From Halobacillus hunanensis (GTDB taxonomy: Bacteria > Bacillota > Bacilli > Bacillales > Halobacillaceae), in the NCBI RefSeq assembly GCF_900166655.1, contig NZ_FVZB01000005.1, forward strand, positions 749,001 to 813,000: a stretch of DNA of 64,000 nt. The letters are read 5' to 3'. The notes beneath the pieces were generated by a model. That model did no database searches. It saw only the letters and a list, made by a program, of their open reading frames with translations, and was not told where the DNA came from. A program made the position numbers and the translations under genes. Below, piece after piece: positions 8,851-17,273 of this stretch (position 1 is its first letter; each line of letters starts with the position of its first letter).

Positions 8851-9852
8851 ATGGAACAATTATTAGAAGTAAAGAATTTAGTTACCTCCTTTCGAACAGC
8901 TGGGCAAAACGTCCCTGCTGTTCGAGGGGTCTCTTTTTCGGTTGATCGAGGAGAGACGTTGTGCATTGTCGGGGAATCCGGCTGTGGGAAAAGTATTACC
9001 ACACTATCTGTTATGGGACTGCTCCCGAACAATGGGGAGATCTCGACAGGATCAGTTAAGTTTAATGGAGAAGAGTTGACTGTTAAAAAGAAAGAGGAAA
9101 TGAGAAGGCTGCGCGGGAATGAGATTTCTATGATATTCCAGGAACCCATGACAGCTTTAAACCCAGTATTCACTGTAGGCTATCAGCTCATGGAACCGCT
9201 GAAAATACACACTAAGCTATCAAAGGCAGAGGTGAAGCATAAGGCCATTGACTTATTAAACCAGGTAGGGATTCCGCATCCTGAGAAAAAGTTAAAGCAA
9301 TACTCTCATGAGCTAAGCGGGGGAATGCGACAGCGAGTCATGATCGCTATTGCCCTTGCCTGCAACCCTTCACTTTTGATTGCAGATGAACCTACAACCG
9401 CACTCGATGTAACGATTCAGGCGCAGATTCTGGATTTGATTGATGATCTTAAGGAAGATCTGGGCATGGGGGTTGTGATGGTTACCCATGATATGGGCGT
9501 TGTGGCTGAAGTTGCTGATCACGTAATGGTAATGTATGCAGGAAATGTTGTAGAAACGGGAAGCGTCGAAGAAATTTTTACAAATCCTAGTCATCCTTAT
9601 ACGAAAGGGTTGCTTGCGTCTGTGCCAAATGTTGACGATGCCAATCATTCATTAGAAGCGATCCCTGGTTCTTTACCTAACATCAATGAAAAGATTACTG
9701 GGTGCAGATTTCATCCCAGGTGTCCATTTGCTACAGACAAGTGCAAGGAAGAAGATCCTCCTCATTTCTCCTTATCAGCGAGTCATCAATCTAAGTGCTG
9801 GCTGCAAGAGGAGGTGACCCAGCATGAGTCTCGAAACAAAGCCTTTTCTTGA
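8851..9852 (+). CDS. Peptide ABC transporter ATP-binding protein (DppD-like)
   Basis: A 333-residue ABC ATPase: Walker A GESGCGKS near residue 43, signature LSGGMRQR near 155, Walker [13 protein letters not shown] near 173, then the oligopeptide-transporter C-terminal domain with the cysteine pattern [11 protein letters not shown] that binds an Fe-S cluster in some relatives. It starts ten bases after the lipoprotein gene and its end overlaps the next ATPase gene by 29 bases, implying translational coupling. Confidence 0.93.
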   Translation: MEQLLEVKNLVTSFRTAGQNVPAVRGVSFSVDRGETLCIVGESGCGKSITTLSVMGLLPNNGEISTGSVKFNGEELTVKKKEEMRRLRGNEISMIFQEPMTALNPVFTVGYQLMEPLKIHTKLSKAEVKHKAIDLLNQVGIPHPEKKLKQYSHELSGGMRQRVMIAIALACNPSLLIADEPTTALDVTIQAQILDLIDDLKEDLGMGVVMVTHDMGVVAEVADHVMVMYAGNVVETGSVEEIFTNPSHPYTKGLLASVPNVDDANHSLEAIPGSLPNINEKITGCRFHPRCPFATDKCKEEDPPHFSLSASHQSKCWLQEEVTQHESRNKAFS

Positions 9853-10798
9853 AGTGAATCAAGTGAAAAAATATTTTCCTATTAAAAGCAGCTTGCTTAA
9901 AAAAACAAAGGCCAACGTTCAGGCAGTCGAAAACGTATCCATCGATGTGTTCGAAGGGGAGACTCTCGGAATTGTAGGAGAGTCTGGCTGTGGTAAATCA
10001 ACTTTAGGTCGTACCATACTTGGCCTGGAGGAACTTACCGGCGGATCGATAAAGCTTCGAGGAGAAGAAATTGGCGGTCTTTCGGAAAAGAAACTGAAGA
10101 AGTATAAAAAAGAAATGCAAATGATTTTCCAGGACCCGTATGCTTCTCTTAACCCCCGTCAGCGCATTGGGGATGCCCTTGAAGAAGCCTTTATTATCCA
10201 CACGGAACTGGGGAAGAAGGACCGTGAACAGAGAGTTCGTGAGCTATTAGTTGAGGTTGGCCTTAAAGAAGAACACGCAGATCGCTATCCTCATGAATTC
10301 AGCGGGGGACAAAGGCAGAGAATTGGTATCGCACGAGCCATCTCCTTGAACCCTTCATTGATTGTATGTGATGAAGCGGTGTCTGCCCTTGACGTTTCCG
10401 TGCAAGCGCAAGTGATTCAACTGTTAAAAAAGCTGCAAGACAGCCACCAGCTAACTTATTTGTTTATTTCACATGATCTGGGTGTAGTCAGGCATATGTG
10501 TGATCGCGTTCTGGTGATGTATTTAGGAGCTACTGCAGAACTGGCATCAGCGGATGAACTTTATGCTAATCCGCTCCATCCCTATACAAAAGCTCTTCTT
10601 TCTGCGATTCCAAGGCCAATACCAGGGAAGAAAAAAGACAGGGTTCGTTTAGAAGGGGATCTTCCTAATCCTGCTAATTACCCGACGGGCTGCCCTTTTC
10701 ATACGCGATGTCCGCTAGCTCATGACCGCTGTCGCGAGGAAAGACCAGAGTGGAGAGAGGTTGAACCAGATCATTTTGTTGCCTGCCACGAAGTGTAA
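9824..10798 (+). CDS. Peptide ABC transporter ATP-binding protein (DppF-like)
   Basis: The partner ATPase, 324 residues: Walker [10 protein letters not shown] near residue 48, signature FSGGQRQRIGIARA near 160, Walker B LIVCDEAVSALD near 180, and a C-terminal GCPFHTRCPLA cysteine motif. GAGGAGGTGACCC within the previous gene is its ribosome site. Together with the upstream four genes it completes a five-component importer. Confidence 0.93.
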   Translation: MSLETKPFLEVNQVKKYFPIKSSLLKKTKANVQAVENVSIDVFEGETLGIVGESGCGKSTLGRTILGLEELTGGSIKLRGEEIGGLSEKKLKKYKKEMQMIFQDPYASLNPRQRIGDALEEAFIIHTELGKKDREQRVRELLVEVGLKEEHADRYPHEFSGGQRQRIGIARAISLNPSLIVCDEAVSALDVSVQAQVIQLLKKLQDSHQLTYLFISHDLGVVRHMCDRVLVMYLGATAELASADELYANPLHPYTKALLSAIPRPIPGKKKDRVRLEGDLPNPANYPTGCPFHTRCPLAHDRCREERPEWREVEPDHFVACHEV

Positions 10799-10864
10799 GG
10801 CACCAGCATATAGAGCAATTACTGTATATGATATTTTGACAGGAACATAGAGAGGGGCGCGAGA

Positions 10865-12478
10865 ATGGATCAAATGGATTATCTTTATCAACCTTATACA
10901 GCAAATCGAGTAGCGACTGTCGCAAGTAAAGGGATGGTCGCTACCTCCCAGCCTTTAGCATCCCAGGCCGGATTGGAAATGTTGAAACAAGGCGGAAATG
11001 CCATTGATGCAGCAATTGCTACGGCAGCCACACTAACGGTTGTTGAGCCTACATCGAATGGTATTGGAGGGGATGCTTTTGCACTCGTCTGGACAAAGAA
11101 TAAATTGCACGGGTTAAATGGGAGTGGTCATGCCCCAGGCGCATTATCTATAGAGGAGCTTAAAAAACGAGGCTATAACGAAATCCCTAAGTTCGGATTT
11201 GTGCCTGTAACCGTACCAGGAGTGCCGGGAGCTTGGGCGGAGCTGTCCAAGCGATTCGGTAAGCTGCCTTTTAAAGACGTGCTAGCGCCCGCTATTCAAT
11301 ATGCAGAACAAGGATTTCCGATTTCACCTGTATTAGGGAAGTTTTGGAGAACAGCAGCAGAGAAGTTCAAGGAAACCCTTCAAGGAGAAGAGTTTCAACA
11401 CTGGTTTGATACGTTTGCCCCTAACGGTCGAGCACCGGAAATTGGTGAGCAGTGGAGTTCCCAGGGGCATGCCAATACACTGAGGAAAATTGCTGAAACG
11501 AATGCGGAAGATTTTTACCATGGAGAGCTGGCGGCTAAAATTGACGAGTTTTCCAAAAAGCATGATGGATTCATACGCAAAGAAGACTTGCAAAACTATC
11601 AGCCGGAGTGGGTAGAGCCCGTCTCTGTGAATTATCGAGGATATGACGTTTGGGAGATTCCTCCTAATGGTCAGGGAATCGTAGCTTTGTCAGCACTCAA
11701 TCTTCTGAAAGGCTTTAAAATGGAAGATAAAGAGACAGTCGATACGTATCATAAACAGATTGAAGCGATGAAATTAGCTTTTGCTGATGGGCAAAAGTTT
11801 GTAGCTGATCCGCGGCATATGGAATTGGATTATACCGATCTTCTGGATGAAGGGTATGCTAATGAACGCAGAAAGCTTATTACCGAGCAGGCTCTTACTC
11901 CTGAGCCGGGGCAGCCTCCAAAAGGCGGTACGGTGTACTTAGCAGCCGCAGATAATGAAGGCAACATGGTTTCTTTTATTCAAAGCAATTATATGGGCTT
12001 TGGTTCAGGATTGGTCGTGCCGGGAACTGGCGTTGCCCTGCAAAACCGGGGTCATAACTTTTCATTAGATGAAAATCATGCGAATGCATTAGCGGGAAAC
12101 AAACGATCTTATCACACGATCATTCCTGGATTTATTACAAAAGGAAACAATCCTGTTGGACCTTTCGGAGTAATGGGAGGATTTATGCAGCCACAAGGCC
12201 ATGTACAAGTGGCGATGAATACAATTGACTTTCACTTGAATCCGCAGGCTGCCTTGGATGCCCCCCGCTGGCAATGGATGAAAGATAAGACCGTATGGGT
12301 AGAGCCGAATTTTCCTGGACATATAGCTGAGGCCTTAGCGAGAAGAGGACATCATATTGAAGTGCAGCTTGAAAAAGGAGCTTTCGGGCGCGGTCAGATT
12401 ATTTGGCGTGACCTGAAAAATGGTACGTTATTTGGAGGCACCGAATCACGAACAGATGGCACGATATCTGCTTATTAA
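10865..12478 (+). CDS. Gamma-glutamyltransferase-family protein (YwrD-like, no signal peptide)
   Basis: A 537-residue Ntn-hydrolase of the gamma-glutamyltranspeptidase family, made as a proenzyme that self-cleaves before a catalytic threonine. The nucleophile is Thr356 in KGGTVYLAAADNEGNMV, and the downstream MGGFMQPQGHVQV region carries the substrate-binding glycines. No signal peptide is present, so it should act in the cytoplasm on imported gamma-glutamyl compounds. It lies 66 bases after the ABC genes, in the same orientation, as the glutathione importer gsiABCD of E. coli lies beside a related Ntn hydrolase. Role in glutathione or gamma-glutamyl peptide use is inference. Confidence 0.9.
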   Translation: MDQMDYLYQPYTANRVATVASKGMVATSQPLASQAGLEMLKQGGNAIDAAIATAATLTVVEPTSNGIGGDAFALVWTKNKLHGLNGSGHAPGALSIEELKKRGYNEIPKFGFVPVTVPGVPGAWAELSKRFGKLPFKDVLAPAIQYAEQGFPISPVLGKFWRTAAEKFKETLQGEEFQHWFDTFAPNGRAPEIGEQWSSQGHANTLRKIAETNAEDFYHGELAAKIDEFSKKHDGFIRKEDLQNYQPEWVEPVSVNYRGYDVWEIPPNGQGIVALSALNLLKGFKMEDKETVDTYHKQIEAMKLAFADGQKFVADPRHMELDYTDLLDEGYANERRKLITEQALTPEPGQPPKGGTVYLAAADNEGNMVSFIQSNYMGFGSGLVVPGTGVALQNRGHNFSLDENHANALAGNKRSYHTIIPGFITKGNNPVGPFGVMGGFMQPQGHVQVAMNTIDFHLNPQAALDAPRWQWMKDKTVWVEPNFPGHIAEALARRGHHIEVQLEKGAFGRGQIIWRDLKNGTLFGGTESRTDGTISAY

Positions 12479-12510
12479 GGCAATGAAAGGATAGGATATG
12501 GTGAGAGGGG

Positions 12511-13098
12511 ATGAGAGTATTGAAACAGCATTGGAATCTCTTCCTTGCTTTTTTTCGAGTAGGTATGCTCGGATATGGCGGCGGTCCCTCCTCAATACCG
12601 CTTGTGCATAAAGAGGTTGTAGAAAAGTATAAATGGCTCTCTGATGATGATTTTGCTGACATTTTAGCACTGGCAAACTCACTTCCCGGACCGATTGCGA
12701 CAAAAATGGCAGGCTATATAGGATTTCGGGTATCAGGTGTTTTAGGTATGTTAAACGCTGTCCTGGCTACGATTATACCGACGATTACCATCATGATCGT
12801 GCTGATTACTTCATTAAATAGTTTTAAAGATCAAGCCTGGGTTAGTGGGATGACCAAAGCCGTTGTCCCTGTGGTTGGGGTCATGCTTGCCAAGCTCACC
12901 TATGATTTCTTTAAAAAGGCAAAAGTAAATCTGGGGTGGTTGTACACCATTTTGTTAGCGACAGGTTCCCTCATTTTAATAGAGTGGGTTGGAATACATC
13001 CTGGAATTCTCATTTTAGTGCTTCTTATATCAGCCTTAGTGCGGCCGATGGGTAAGAATAAAACGCAAACTGCTTTACGTAAGGAGCAATCCTCATGA
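12511..13098 (+). CDS. Chromate transporter, N-terminal half (short CHR)
   Basis: A 195-residue single-domain CHR protein, about half the length of classical ChrA. The family signature is visible as MLGYGGGPSSIPLVHKEVV (about residues 19-37) and NSLPGPIATKMAGYIG (about 57-72). Paired short CHR proteins form one functional transporter in many Firmicutes. Its last four bases overlap the start of the partner gene. Chromate or sulfate export is the family role; the substrate here is not proven. Confidence 0.9.
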   Translation: MRVLKQHWNLFLAFFRVGMLGYGGGPSSIPLVHKEVVEKYKWLSDDDFADILALANSLPGPIATKMAGYIGFRVSGVLGMLNAVLATIIPTITIMIVLITSLNSFKDQAWVSGMTKAVVPVVGVMLAKLTYDFFKKAKVNLGWLYTILLATGSLILIEWVGIHPGILILVLLISALVRPMGKNKTQTALRKEQSS

Positions 13099-13625
13099 TT
13101 TATTGGAAGATTTTTATAGCTTTTTTTATTCCAGGAGTTTTAGGATATGGAGGCGGTCCAGCTTCGATTCCTTTAGTAGAGAACGAGGTAGTGGAGCGCT
13201 TTAACTGGATGACCGTCAGCGATTTCAGTGAAATGCTGGCGATGGCGAATGCTTTACCTGGTCCGATTGCAACGAAGATGGCAGGGTTTATCGGCTATCA
13301 GCAAGCCGGAATGCTTGGCTCTTTCGTAGGGGTTTTTGCAACGGTGGCTCCTTCCTTAATCTTAATGATTGCGCTGCTGAGTCTCTTGTATAAGTTTAAA
13401 GACTCGCCCCGGGTGAAAACCATGACAGCCCTTATTCGGCCAACCATTGCCGTTTTGCTCGGAGTAATAGCGTTTCAGTTCTTCCGTGATTCCTATTTTT
13501 CGGCAGGGGCCGTGCAAACTGTTCTCCTGATTGTAGCCAGCTTTCTTTTATTGGAAAAAGTAAAAGTCCATCCCGCCTTTGTTATTTTAGGATCGTTAAT
13601 TTATGGAGGCATTTTTCTAGGGTGA
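13095..13625 (+). CDS. Chromate transporter, C-terminal half (short CHR)
   Basis: A 176-residue partner CHR protein with the same signature: VLGYGGGPASIPLVENEVVE (about residues 16-35) and NALPGPIATKMAGFIGYQQ (about 55-73). The ATGA overlap with the previous gene shows coupled translation. The two proteins are clearly homologous to each other, an ancient tandem duplication typical of this system. Confidence 0.9.
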   Translation: MIYWKIFIAFFIPGVLGYGGGPASIPLVENEVVERFNWMTVSDFSEMLAMANALPGPIATKMAGFIGYQQAGMLGSFVGVFATVAPSLILMIALLSLLYKFKDSPRVKTMTALIRPTIAVLLGVIAFQFFRDSYFSAGAVQTVLLIVASFLLLEKVKVHPAFVILGSLIYGGIFLG

Positions 13626-13658
13626 TCCAGAAACATACCATACGATGAAAAAATGAAT

Positions 13659-13843
13659 AGTATAAACGCTGATCATTAGCGTAGTCAAAATGCGTAGACT
13701 CCAGCGGGAACAGCACGAGCCAAAGATCCCACAGGAAAGCGCCCTTTGCTTTCCGAGGAAGCTGAGGCCGTGCCCGCGGAAAGCGAAGTGTTTTGACGGA
13801 GCGATGGTAGAATTCCTTTCTTGGCACACAAATAATCCGAACT
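13659..13843 (+). repeat. Dispersed intergenic repeat, copy A
   Basis: This gene-free stretch closely matches 42662-42828 along its whole length (shared blocks include AGTATAAACGC, GCGTAGTCAAAAT, GGAAAGCGAAGTGTTTTG and CACACAAATAATCCGAACT) with an extra ~20 bases in the middle (TTCCGAGGAAGCTGAGGCCG). GC-rich cores with GGAAAGCG arms are a known kind of Bacillaceae intergenic repeat. The rest of the gap 13626-13984 holds no gene. Confidence 0.8.
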
Positions 13844-13984
13844 GATTTGGTCGATTATTTTATACTTTATTCGGTTTTGTCCCAACCTCGGGTTTAAACT
13901 CAGCAATAGCTTCTTCTCCGAAAACTGAAACTTATCTGTTCTTGATTCGTACCTTAAACAGTACGAAAGAGGAGGACCTTGCAT

Positions 13985-14677
13985 ATGAGCAATTATTCAC
14001 TACAGCAATTCGTTCAGCAAACGAAGCAGGATGAGACAGAGAATGATTATTTTGAGCTGGAAACCCCCCGGATCTTGGAAGTGAATCTAATGGATGAAGT
14101 ATGGGCGAAGACAGGTTCTATGATTTCTTATAATGGAGCCATTAAATTTACTCGGGAAGGAATCCTTGAACATGGTGTCGGCAAAATGTTCAAGAAGGCC
14201 ATTTCTGGTGAAGGAAGTTCACTCATGAAGGCGCAAGGGCAAGGACGTTTATATTTAGCTGACCAGGGGAAGAAGATAACGATTTTTGACCTTGCTAACG
14301 AGTCAATTACAGTGAATGGCAACGACCTGCTAGCATTCGAACCGAGTATTCAGTGGGATGTTAAATTAATGAAGAAAGTGGCAGGAATGATGTCAGGCGG
14401 GTTGTTTAATATTACGATGAAAGGAAGCGGAAGAGTGGCGGTAACTTCACACTACGAACCGCTTACGTTACTCGTCCGGCCTGGAGAATCTGTTATAACT
14501 GACCCTAATGCTACGGTAGCCTGGTCGGGACACCTGCAGCCAGAGTTCCGGACAGATATCAGTTTTAAAACATTTCTTGGGCGGGGCAGCGGCGAATCCA
14601 TCCAGATGGAATTTAAAGGGGAAGGATTTGTCATCGTTCAGCCTTTCGAGGAAGTTTACACAACCGGAAGCAGCTGA
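13985..14677 (+). CDS. AIM24-family protein
   Basis: A 230-residue protein of the AIM24/TRAP-like beta-barrel family; members are named after a yeast mitochondrial protein and the bacterial role is not settled. Visible features are the glycine-rich MMSGGLFNITMKGSGRVAVTSH segment (about residues 140-161) and the ending region GRGSGESIQMEFKGEGFVIVQP. No signal peptide or membrane helix. GGAGGA at 13971-13976 is well spaced for the ATG at 13985; an in-frame TTG at 13979 is too close to it. Stand-alone gene. Confidence 0.85.
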   Translation: MSNYSLQQFVQQTKQDETENDYFELETPRILEVNLMDEVWAKTGSMISYNGAIKFTREGILEHGVGKMFKKAISGEGSSLMKAQGQGRLYLADQGKKITIFDLANESITVNGNDLLAFEPSIQWDVKLMKKVAGMMSGGLFNITMKGSGRVAVTSHYEPLTLLVRPGESVITDPNATVAWSGHLQPEFRTDISFKTFLGRGSGESIQMEFKGEGFVIVQPFEEVYTTGSS

Positions 14678-14770
14678 TGAAGGAATATTATTGATAAATG
14701 AATAGAGTTCGTCATGTTCAGCAAGTCTTACACATATATTAAAAAGTAGGAAAAAGTTAAGCCTTCACCC

Positions 14771-14799
14771 TTTACTTCATTGGTGAATCATTGTATGAT
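14771..14799 (+). promoter_or_regulatory. SigA-type promoter of the S-box/msrA unit
   Basis: TTTACT and TATGAT are separated by 17 bases, about 35 bases upstream of the riboswitch aptamer. Confidence 0.6.
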
Positions 14800-14830
14800 G
14801 AATAATATCAAAAAAATAATAACGGAAACT

Positions 14831-14970
14831 TCTTATCCAGAGAGGCGGAGGGACTGGCCCTTTGATGCCCGGCAACCATCGAATCAATCCAATAAGGATT
14901 GACGAGAACGGTGCCAATTCCTGTAGGATGGTAACATTCTAAGAGATGAGAGGATCGTACGGAATATTAC
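14831..14970 (+). ncRNA. SAM-I (S-box) riboswitch aptamer upstream of msrA
   Basis: The S-box core is clear: CTTATCCAGAGAGGCGGAGG opens P1/P2, followed by GGACTGGCCC, TTGATGCCCGGCAACC, a variable P3 arm around CAATCCAATAAGGATTG, then GGTGCCAATTCC and a P1 3-prime strand near GATGAGAG (14946-14953). Binding of S-adenosylmethionine stabilises P1 and allows the following terminator to form, turning msrA off when methionine is plentiful. Placement on a methionine sulfoxide reductase fits methionine recovery. Confidence 0.95.
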
Positions 14971-15009
14971 GACCCCTTTTCTTATACTGGATAAGAAAAG
15001 GGGTCTTTT
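14971..15009 (+). terminator. S-box expression-platform terminator
   Basis: GACCCCTTTTCTTAT pairs with ATAAGAAAAGGGGTC, followed by a T run. Its arm CTGGATAAG could also pair with CTTATCCAG at the aptamer 5-prime end, giving a competing structure. Confidence 0.9.
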
Positions 15010-15074
15010 GGTGTATAAACCGTCATACTCTCTTTATAAAGAAGTTCCGAATTAACAGAAAGGGAAGATGAGTT

Positions 15075-15548
15075 ATGGCTACAGCTATTTTTGGTGCAGG
15101 ATGCTTCTGGGGGGTAGAACCCTTCTTTGAACGATTTGACGGAGTTATCTCAACACGTGTGGGATATACGGGTGGGAATGTCGAGCACCCGACTTATGAG
15201 CAGGTAAAAACGGGCACAACAGGTCATGCCGAAGCTGTAAAGATAGAGTATGACCCGGGCGTCCTAACATATGAAGAGCTGGTCAATATCTTTTTTGAAG
15301 CTCATGACCCAACAACGGTTAATCAACAAGGGATTGATGTTGGGCATCAGTATCGCTCAGCTATTTTTTACAGCAGCGACCCTGAAAAGAAGATTGCCGA
15401 TGAGAAAATTCAGCAATGGAATGGGAAGGGAATTTTCAAGCGGCCGATTGTAACAGAAGTTACCCAAGCGGCTGAATTTTATGAGGCTGAAGAGCATCAT
15501 CAGAAATATTCACAAAAAAATGGATCAGCCGCCTGCAGTATTGGATAA
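15075..15548 (+). CDS. msrA: Peptide methionine-(S)-S-oxide reductase
   Basis: A 157-residue MsrA that reduces methionine-S-sulfoxide in proteins and free methionine. The catalytic motif GAGCFWGVEPFF lies at residues 7-18 with the nucleophilic Cys10; the conserved GHAEAVKIEYDPG and GHQYRSAIFY motifs follow. It ends NGSAACSIG, with a cysteine near the C-terminus that may act as resolving Cys. It is under an S-box riboswitch. No msrB follows; the next gene is eutH after a terminator. Confidence 0.96.
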   Translation: MATAIFGAGCFWGVEPFFERFDGVISTRVGYTGGNVEHPTYEQVKTGTTGHAEAVKIEYDPGVLTYEELVNIFFEAHDPTTVNQQGIDVGHQYRSAIFYSSDPEKKIADEKIQQWNGKGIFKRPIVTEVTQAAEFYEAEEHHQKYSQKNGSAACSIG

Positions 15549-15560
15549 TATAGCAAGAGG

Positions 15561-15597
15561 GAGGGCCTTTCTTTTATAAGGAAGGTTCTTTTTTTTG
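15561..15597 (+). terminator. Terminator after msrA
   Basis: AGGGCCTTTCTT and AAGGAAGGTTCT arms form a GU-containing hairpin followed by eight T residues. Confidence 0.75.
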
Positions 15598-15712
15598 GAG
15601 CATTAGAAGATACTTCCCGTTATCCGCAAAATATGAAAGAATGGAGTGGCGATAGAGGAAGATCATTTCATATCTCATTCAATTTTCTGAACGAAAAGGA
15701 GGAAGGATAGCC

Positions 15713-16873
15713 GTGTGGTTTAATGATGGGCTACTCCTGATCATGACCATCTTTATGGTGATTGGAGCATTAGATTGCTATATTTTACATAACCGCTGGG
15801 GTCTCGGACAAAGGTTCTATGAAGCTTTTATGATGATGGGACCACTGGCACTCGCGATGGTAGGGATCATTTCATTGGCGCCTGTCCTTTCAGCGTGGCT
15901 GGCTCCGATCATTACACCAGTATACCAATGGCTTGGGGTCGATCCTTCAATGTTTGCTTCAACTATTTTGGCAATTGATATGGGGGCTTATCAGCTTGCT
16001 GAATCGCTTGCGGAAAGTGAGGAAGCTGCTGTCTTTTCCTGGGCTTTCCTCGGGACGATGATGGGACCTACATTGGTTTTTACGATTCCGATTGCTTTAA
16101 CGATGATCAGCAAGCAGGATTATCCTTATTTTGCAAAAGGAATTTTAATTGGCTTGATTACGATTCCTATCGGCTGTCTTGCTGGAGGAGCGGTAGCAGG
16201 CTATGACTTGTGGTGGATGGTACGAAACTTGATCCCTACAGTCGTCCTGGCAGTTTGTATTGGATTTGGATTGTGGAAGTTTACACGTGTAACAATTCGA
16301 TTGTTTGCTAAATTCGGCAGAGCAGTCGAGCTGCTGATTATTAGTGGGCTAGTGCTGATCATTATAGAGACGTTAACAGGCATTTCCATTGTGTCAGGTA
16401 TGGCACCAATAGAGGAAGGGATAGGGATTGTAGGCCGAATTACAATCATGCTGGCAGGTGCGTATCCGATGGTAACGTTTATTAATCAGCGTGGACAGCG
16501 ATTGTGGAGAAAATTTAGCCAAAAGCTTGGGATTAATTCTTTGGCTATGACGGGGTTTATTGCATCCCTTGCTCATCATATTCCGATGCTTGCGACGATG
16601 AAGGAAATGGACACGCGGGGAAAAGTGATGAACGCAGCGTTTGCAGTCAGCGGGGCGTTTGTGCTTGGCGGCCATATAGGGTTTGTCGCCAGTGTTAATA
16701 AAGAGATGATTTTATCTGTGGTTATTGGAAAATTAGTGGCAGGTGTGCTGGCGGGCTGGATTGCCTGGCTGGCAACCAGCCCTGCCGAAGAGATAGAGGA
16801 TACCTTTTTAAAAAATGAAGATGGCCATAAGGATGATAGCAATCAAAAAAGTTATCCCGTAAATAATAGTTAG
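15713..16873 (+). CDS. eutH: Ethanolamine utilization protein EutH
   Basis: A 386-residue polytopic membrane protein recognisable as EutH, the ethanolamine permease, from its N-terminus (MTIFMVIGALDCYILHNRWG then GLGQRFYEAF) and about ten membrane segments. It starts at GTG after AAAGGAGGAAGG. No other eut gene (ammonia lyase, shell proteins) is in the window, so this copy is an orphan that may import ethanolamine for another pathway. Its last 66 bases overlap a convergent small membrane-protein gene on the other strand. Confidence 0.92.
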   Translation: MWFNDGLLLIMTIFMVIGALDCYILHNRWGLGQRFYEAFMMMGPLALAMVGIISLAPVLSAWLAPIITPVYQWLGVDPSMFASTILAIDMGAYQLAESLAESEEAAVFSWAFLGTMMGPTLVFTIPIALTMISKQDYPYFAKGILIGLITIPIGCLAGGAVAGYDLWWMVRNLIPTVVLAVCIGFGLWKFTRVTIRLFAKFGRAVELLIISGLVLIIIETLTGISIVSGMAPIEEGIGIVGRITIMLAGAYPMVTFINQRGQRLWRKFSQKLGINSLAMTGFIASLAHHIPMLATMKEMDTRGKVMNAAFAVSGAFVLGGHIGFVASVNKEMILSVVIGKLVAGVLAGWIAWLATSPAEEIEDTFLKNEDGHKDDSNQKSYPVNNS

Positions 16874-17050
16874 AAGGCGGAAGCTCGTGCTTTTTCCATG
16901 AGACTGGAGGCTCGCAGCTTCTTCCGCTGAAGAATACCCTTCCGACTCGTACTTGGCAATTGTCTGGTTGACGTTCCTTCCCACGTACAGCGTCCCTACG
17001 AGTGCTATGATACTCACTAAAATGATGACAGCCATTAAGATCGAGAACAT
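16808..17050 (-). CDS. Small two-helix membrane protein, unknown function
   Basis: An 80-residue protein with two hydrophobic helices (about residues 2-24 and 58-79) around a polar middle (NQTIAKYESEGYSSAEEAAS). The reading frame extends upstream, but AAAGGAG is correctly spaced for the ATG at 17050. It overlaps the 3-prime end of eutH on the opposite strand by 66 bases. I do not recognise the family. The GCGGAAG/CTTCCGC inverted repeat at 16877-16927 lies inside it. Confidence 0.6.
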   Translation of the reverse strand: MFSILMAVIILVSIIALVGTLYVGRNVNQTIAKYESEGYSSAEEAASLQSHGKSTSFRLLTIIYGITFLIAIILMAIFIF

Positions 17051-17273
17051 GATGACCACCACTCCTTTGTTTATTATACTTCTATTATACCTTATCTTCG
17101 GGATTTGTAATCCAGTCATATATTTAAGTTTAGTGAACTTTTGTTGAGCAATTTATTTTAAAGAGTGAGGGGGCAGAGTTATAATTTAGGAGCTTTAAAT
17201 TTTGTACGGTGAGCACCTTTTTCATAGTCGTGAAAGGGGCGTAATTTTTTTCTGCTGAGAGGGGTGTGGGAAG

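Noticed and set aside
9824..9852. Frameshift between the two ATPase genes
   Set aside because: Each has its own complete set of ATPase motifs and a ribosome site; the 29-base overlap is normal coupling.
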